From Gilvimarinus japonicus (GTDB taxonomy: Bacteria > Pseudomonadota > Gammaproteobacteria > Pseudomonadales > Cellvibrionaceae), in NCBI RefSeq assembly GCF_042847215.1, contig NZ_AP031500.1:1798001-1862000 (forward strand): a stretch of DNA of 64,000 bases, in the 5' to 3' direction. The position numbers and the translations under genes are program-made. Under the pieces are notes generated by a model. That model saw only the letters and a program-made list of their open reading frames with translations. It did not search any database and was not told where the DNA came from. Shown piece after piece: positions 60,880 to 64,000 of this stretch (positions are counted from its first letter, which is position 1; each line of letters starts with the position of its first letter).

Positions 60880-62336
60880 ATCCTGTAGATATTTTTTTTG
60901 GCGGAAAAAGTACTAGCGGCGATGGTGGGTTGCCGTCCATGCCGCGTAACGCGGGTCATTGCGCGCGCCTGGCTGGCAACCATATGCCGGCCCCCAGCTT
61001 GATTAATGTTTTATCCGCCAACGCCGCAGGCGGCACAATTACTTTTAGCGCTACCGCACACGGGTTGCCTTTGGGGTCGACCGGTACCCTTTGGGTTTCG
61101 GGGGCGAATGAAGATGTTTTTAATGGAACGCATACCTACCAGGTGATTGACGCTAACACTTTTACCAGCGGTGAGCCCAACGGCGATATTTCAAACATGA
61201 CGGGTACGGTGTCGGCTGCGATTGATACGTTTGACGGCGATTATTACGAAGTCCCTGTAAATTCATCTGATAATAAAGATATTAAGGTTGCGTTTGCTCG
61301 ATATAACTCTACTGGGGCGCAGGTATGGAGTGTTGATTTCGCTGTTAGAAATATATTCCTCGGGTTTTCAATGAGCCGTAACGGAAATTTGCTCTACGCT
61401 ATGACGTCATCATCGGCAGCCAGCATGGGAACTATTTATGTTGTTGAGTTAGATAAGGCGACGGGCGCGAGCGTGACGGTATCAGAGACCACGGGCTATG
61501 AATTTGGCTCTGGTGATTATTGGCCCGGCGGAAGCTTTAACAAGAGTATTAGATTGAGGAACGACCATTCTTTGCCTTATGCGGAAGATGGTACGGTAGA
61601 TCTATCTAGAGCTTTTTTTGATGTGATGGATGACGGAAATTTTCTATTTTTAGGTACCAGCAAACAAAATGGAGGGGAAACAGTATCGCAGCCTAATAAT
61701 GTTTCTGCTTCTTTTAGTGGCTCCGAGGTTTTATCTTCTGATTTTGTTTGCTTTTCTGACGGTGTTACGCCGCTAGGGTTTCCCACGCAGTATATTACTG
61801 AGGACGGCAAGGTAAAGCTTGGGCAAATTATGAGCGTTTATCACCCGTGGCGATTTTCATTTGAAGGAAGGTTGTCAACTATAAGCCGGGGTAACACAGC
61901 CTCACAGTTTGAAATTCCAAATGATGGGAATAAGTTTTTTAAACTTGATAGACGCCGAGAATCGTCAGAATCTGAAGAGTTATGGATGATTGATTCTGGC
62001 GCAAAGCCATCAACAGGTGGGGCATTAGCTGATGCTAGTGAAGATGTTTTTAAAATATATGGAAATCCTTTTTCAGGTTCTGATCAGGCTAACCCCTATT
62101 ACCCTAATCAATCTGAATTGACGTTAGAAAGCGTATCTTCATCTGGTTATCGAGCTTTTCCAGAACCCATTAAAATACATTCAGTGGGTGATTTTGTATT
62201 TATTTCTGCATCGCAAATATCTCAGCAGGAGTCAAGTATAAAAAATACACTGTTGGTTGGTAGTTTTTTTGTTAGACGAAAAGATTTTGACGAATGGCTT
62301 AACAGCGTATGCGATCACCTTGGATTGCCGGAGTAA
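60876..62336 (+). CDS. Probable receptor-binding tail fibre protein
   Basis: The 486-residue protein overlaps the previous gene by 4 bases. An N-terminal domain (SANAAGGTITFSATAHGLPL) is followed by a long beta-rich, serine-rich region with a more AT-rich coding sequence from about 61240 on. This mosaic composition is usual for host-range proteins. No catalytic motif is seen. Confidence 0.68.
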   Translation: MNPVDIFFGGKSTSGDGGLPSMPRNAGHCARLAGNHMPAPSLINVLSANAAGGTITFSATAHGLPLGSTGTLWVSGANEDVFNGTHTYQVIDANTFTSGEPNGDISNMTGTVSAAIDTFDGDYYEVPVNSSDNKDIKVAFARYNSTGAQVWSVDFAVRNIFLGFSMSRNGNLLYAMTSSSAASMGTIYVVELDKATGASVTVSETTGYEFGSGDYWPGGSFNKSIRLRNDHSLPYAEDGTVDLSRAFFDVMDDGNFLFLGTSKQNGGETVSQPNNVSASFSGSEVLSSDFVCFSDGVTPLGFPTQYITEDGKVKLGQIMSVYHPWRFSFEGRLSTISRGNTASQFEIPNDGNKFFKLDRRRESSESEELWMIDSGAKPSTGGALADASEDVFKIYGNPFSGSDQANPYYPNQSELTLESVSSSGYRAFPEPIKIHSVGDFVFISASQISQQESSIKNTLLVGSFFVRRKDFDEWLNSVCDHLGLPE

Positions 62337-62341
62337 ATTAA

Positions 62342-62848
62342 ATGAAAACCGTTATTTTTGATGTGGTGCGCGATGGCGCGATGTTGGTTTACCCAGATGA
62401 TCCGACGTTATTTTCGGATACGTCATTGACTACGGTGGCCGGTCGAGTTGTGGCGGTTTATGTGGGGGATATGGACATTGAGACCTATATTCCTGAACCA
62501 GAGTTTGTGTTTGACCCGCGTCCCGAACTAACTATATCTAGCATTTCCGGCCCTGATTATGTTTCAGAGGAGTTGACTTATTTTGAGGCGTCCGAAGGTC
62601 AAGAGGTAGTTTTTACCGGTGCCATCGATGTGCCTGATTCCGACCGTCCCTTTACTATGCCGATAGTTCGAAAAGACACTGGCCGCGTTATTTTTGCGCG
62701 CGCTCAAGTGTTTGAGGGGGTGTTTACGGCTACGGTTAAGTTTCCGGTCTCTGGCTTATGGGAAACAAACGCAGAGTTAGTTAACCAGTACCGGCAGCCC
62801 GATGAGCATTTAAAATTCAACGGAATTCAAGGCGTGGTGGTGGTGTGA
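62342..62848 (+). CDS. Unknown phage tail-region protein
   Basis: The 168-residue beta-rich protein starts MKTVIFDVVRDGAMLVYPDD; the second half (GQEVVFTGAIDVPDSDRPFT) looks like an immunoglobulin-like fold. Co-transcribed with the fibre gene; perhaps a fibre accessory protein. Confidence 0.65.
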   Translation: MKTVIFDVVRDGAMLVYPDDPTLFSDTSLTTVAGRVVAVYVGDMDIETYIPEPEFVFDPRPELTISSISGPDYVSEELTYFEASEGQEVVFTGAIDVPDSDRPFTMPIVRKDTGRVIFARAQVFEGVFTATVKFPVSGLWETNAELVNQYRQPDEHLKFNGIQGVVVV

Positions 62849-63789
62849 TGGGGTTTCAGCCGGTGTCGATTAGTTTAGGTGGGCTGAGTGGCAAGGATGA
62901 TTTCCCGTCTTATGTAACTCGTCTTGATCTGATGCAAACGATTGAGTTTGCCGAGTCGCGTTTCTCTAATATGGAAATTAATTGGCCGTTTAATGGCACA
63001 TTGATCCGGGGTTGGCGACCTATTGAACCAGTTCGTCATGCCCTTGGGTTTTCTGATTGGATAGAATTTTATAATGCGTGGTTACAGTATTTTAAGGGCG
63101 ATGCTAGGGTCGCGTTTATTCACCCTTGGCAAGAGGGTGTAGGTTACGGTAATGGGATTCACAAAACTTTGTCGGCAAAAAATGTTATCGATGCTATGGC
63201 AAATAAACTGCGTGACGATAAAGACCGGCTTTGCCCAAGCGGTGATACGGAGGTCATTTCGGTTGTTTTTAGCAGTGCAACGTTGATCGATTTGGCAAGC
63301 TTGGTTGATAGTTTTAGCGCAGTATTCCCATTTCCCGAGCTGGCTATGATTAAGCGTTTGTCACTGCGCATGGCGAGCTATGATTTGGATAGCGTTAAGT
63401 TATCAGAGCCGGTTACTAACCCACAGTGGGTTAACGTAAGCTCTGAAAAAATGCAAGCGTTAAGAAACACTCGGGCAATTTCGGGAGCCCAAATGGCTAT
63501 GCTTGATGGGTCGATGGTCGAGAACGAAGAAAGGGTGGAGCTTCAAGGTTTAATCGCAAGAAAGCGAGCTTATTTAGAGTCGATAGAGCAAGCCCAGGAT
63601 GAGCTAATAAATGCAGCGCCTGGGGGCGGCGGTCAGTACTTTTATTCAAAGGCTCAGTCGCCCAAGTTATGCGCCGATGCGCTGATAAATGCTAATGACT
63701 TTGATCACTCTGATGTGTATAGCGCGGGTTTGTTGCTGGCCGGCGCTCCTGGTGAATTGGACGCGCTTAAAGAGGCATTCGGGCTGTGA
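62848..63789 (+). CDS. Unknown phage tail-region protein
   Basis: The 313-residue protein starts at ATG 62848 overlapping the preceding stop. GWRPIEPVRHALGFSDWIEF and a central helix-rich stretch are visible. Not recognised; its place between fibre and baseplate genes suggests a structural tail part. Confidence 0.65.
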   Translation: MGFQPVSISLGGLSGKDDFPSYVTRLDLMQTIEFAESRFSNMEINWPFNGTLIRGWRPIEPVRHALGFSDWIEFYNAWLQYFKGDARVAFIHPWQEGVGYGNGIHKTLSAKNVIDAMANKLRDDKDRLCPSGDTEVISVVFSSATLIDLASLVDSFSAVFPFPELAMIKRLSLRMASYDLDSVKLSEPVTNPQWVNVSSEKMQALRNTRAISGAQMAMLDGSMVENEERVELQGLIARKRAYLESIEQAQDELINAAPGGGGQYFYSKAQSPKLCADALINANDFDHSDVYSAGLLLAGAPGELDALKEAFGL

Positions 63790-64000
63790 ATTTAAACGAG
63801 TATAAGGTTCCCGAGTACAGCTTAAAAGTTCGCGGGCAAATGCCTTATGATTCTGATCCTCTTGGAGGACAAACCAGTGGTTCGAGCCGGGCGCACAAAG
63901 GCATTAAGCCTAAGATGCTGTTTGTATCGCTGCAAATACCGATGAATGAGCCTGTGGTTCTTGAGAGGTTGCTGGCAGTGGCAGAGGCAACCGACGCCGC
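63786..64000 (+). CDS. Baseplate complex protein, cut by window end
   Basis: GTG 63786 overlaps the previous stop; 71 codons remain open to the window edge. YKVPEYSLKVRGQMPYDSDP followed by LGGQTSGSSRAHKGIKPKML resembles baseplate complex proteins of Vibrio phages. Confidence 0.65.
   Translation, partial: MNLNEYKVPEYSLKVRGQMPYDSDPLGGQTSGSSRAHKGIKPKMLFVSLQIPMNEPVVLERLLAVAEATDA

Noticed and set aside
1..64000. CRISPR arrays, rRNA genes, complete insertion sequences, restriction-modification genes
   Set aside because: I looked for regular spaced repeats, rRNA sequence, transposases and methylase motifs on both strands and saw none.

Overview
The window looks like a chromosome piece from a marine, Cellvibrionales/Pseudomonas-like gammaproteobacterium (inferred from protein similarity and gene order; no 16S gene is present). 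Bases 1 to about 30045 are ordinary core genome. Bases 30146 to 64000 are the left and middle part of a P2-related myovirus prophage integrated at a tRNA-Leu gene; its right end lies beyond the window.

Host part. On the minus strand are csiV (cut by the window edge) and mfd. Divergent from them is the Na+-translocating NADH:quinone reductase operon nqrABCDEF, with its maturation genes apbE (FMN transferase) and nqrM, followed by the transhydrogenase sthA and a bidirectional terminator. Next come a small BamE-like periplasmic protein and a PilZ-like protein (minus strand), lolCDE (lipoprotein release), a DUF2062 membrane protein, comEC, and a tight exbB-exbD-lpxK-kdsB-ptp-murB run. From memory, this order closely follows the mfd-to-murB neighbourhood of Pseudomonas. 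Then come alkB, a GacA/UvrY-type regulator, uvrC, pgsA, tRNA-Cys and tRNA-Leu; uvrY-uvrC-pgsA-tRNA is the same linkage as in E. coli.

Prophage part. The tyrosine integrase and an XRE repressor point back to the tRNA. Rightward of a control region (promoter, palindromes, operator-like sites) lie a two-domain regulator, a 906-residue primase-helicase, an iteron-rich structured element that may be a replication origin, and a run of small early genes that overlap or nearly abut. The segment 38503-44200 is a cargo region: a putative AbiC-like membrane protein, an Ash/P4-type leader, several AT-rich membrane or unknown proteins, and a second XRE regulator. The late module follows in P2 style: ogr, portal and terminase leftward; scaffold, capsid, small terminase, head completion, tail completion, sheath, tube, a lysis cassette, tail chaperone with -1 frameshift, tape measure, baseplate and fibre genes rightward.

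Most interesting signals: (1) a 339-bp element (34995-35333) bounded by 23-bp inverted repeats and filled with CCGAAC motifs next to the primase gene; (2) four dispersed copies of a GGGTAATAATTACCC-like operator at control points of the prophage; (3) the unannotated frameshift half of the tail chaperone gene; (4) a strong terminator hairpin encoded inside the signal peptide of apbE; (5) the Ash/P4-like leader; (6) the cargo region as a candidate source of anti-phage functions; (7) an unusual lysis cassette with an L,D-transpeptidase-like enzyme and a class 3 lipase.
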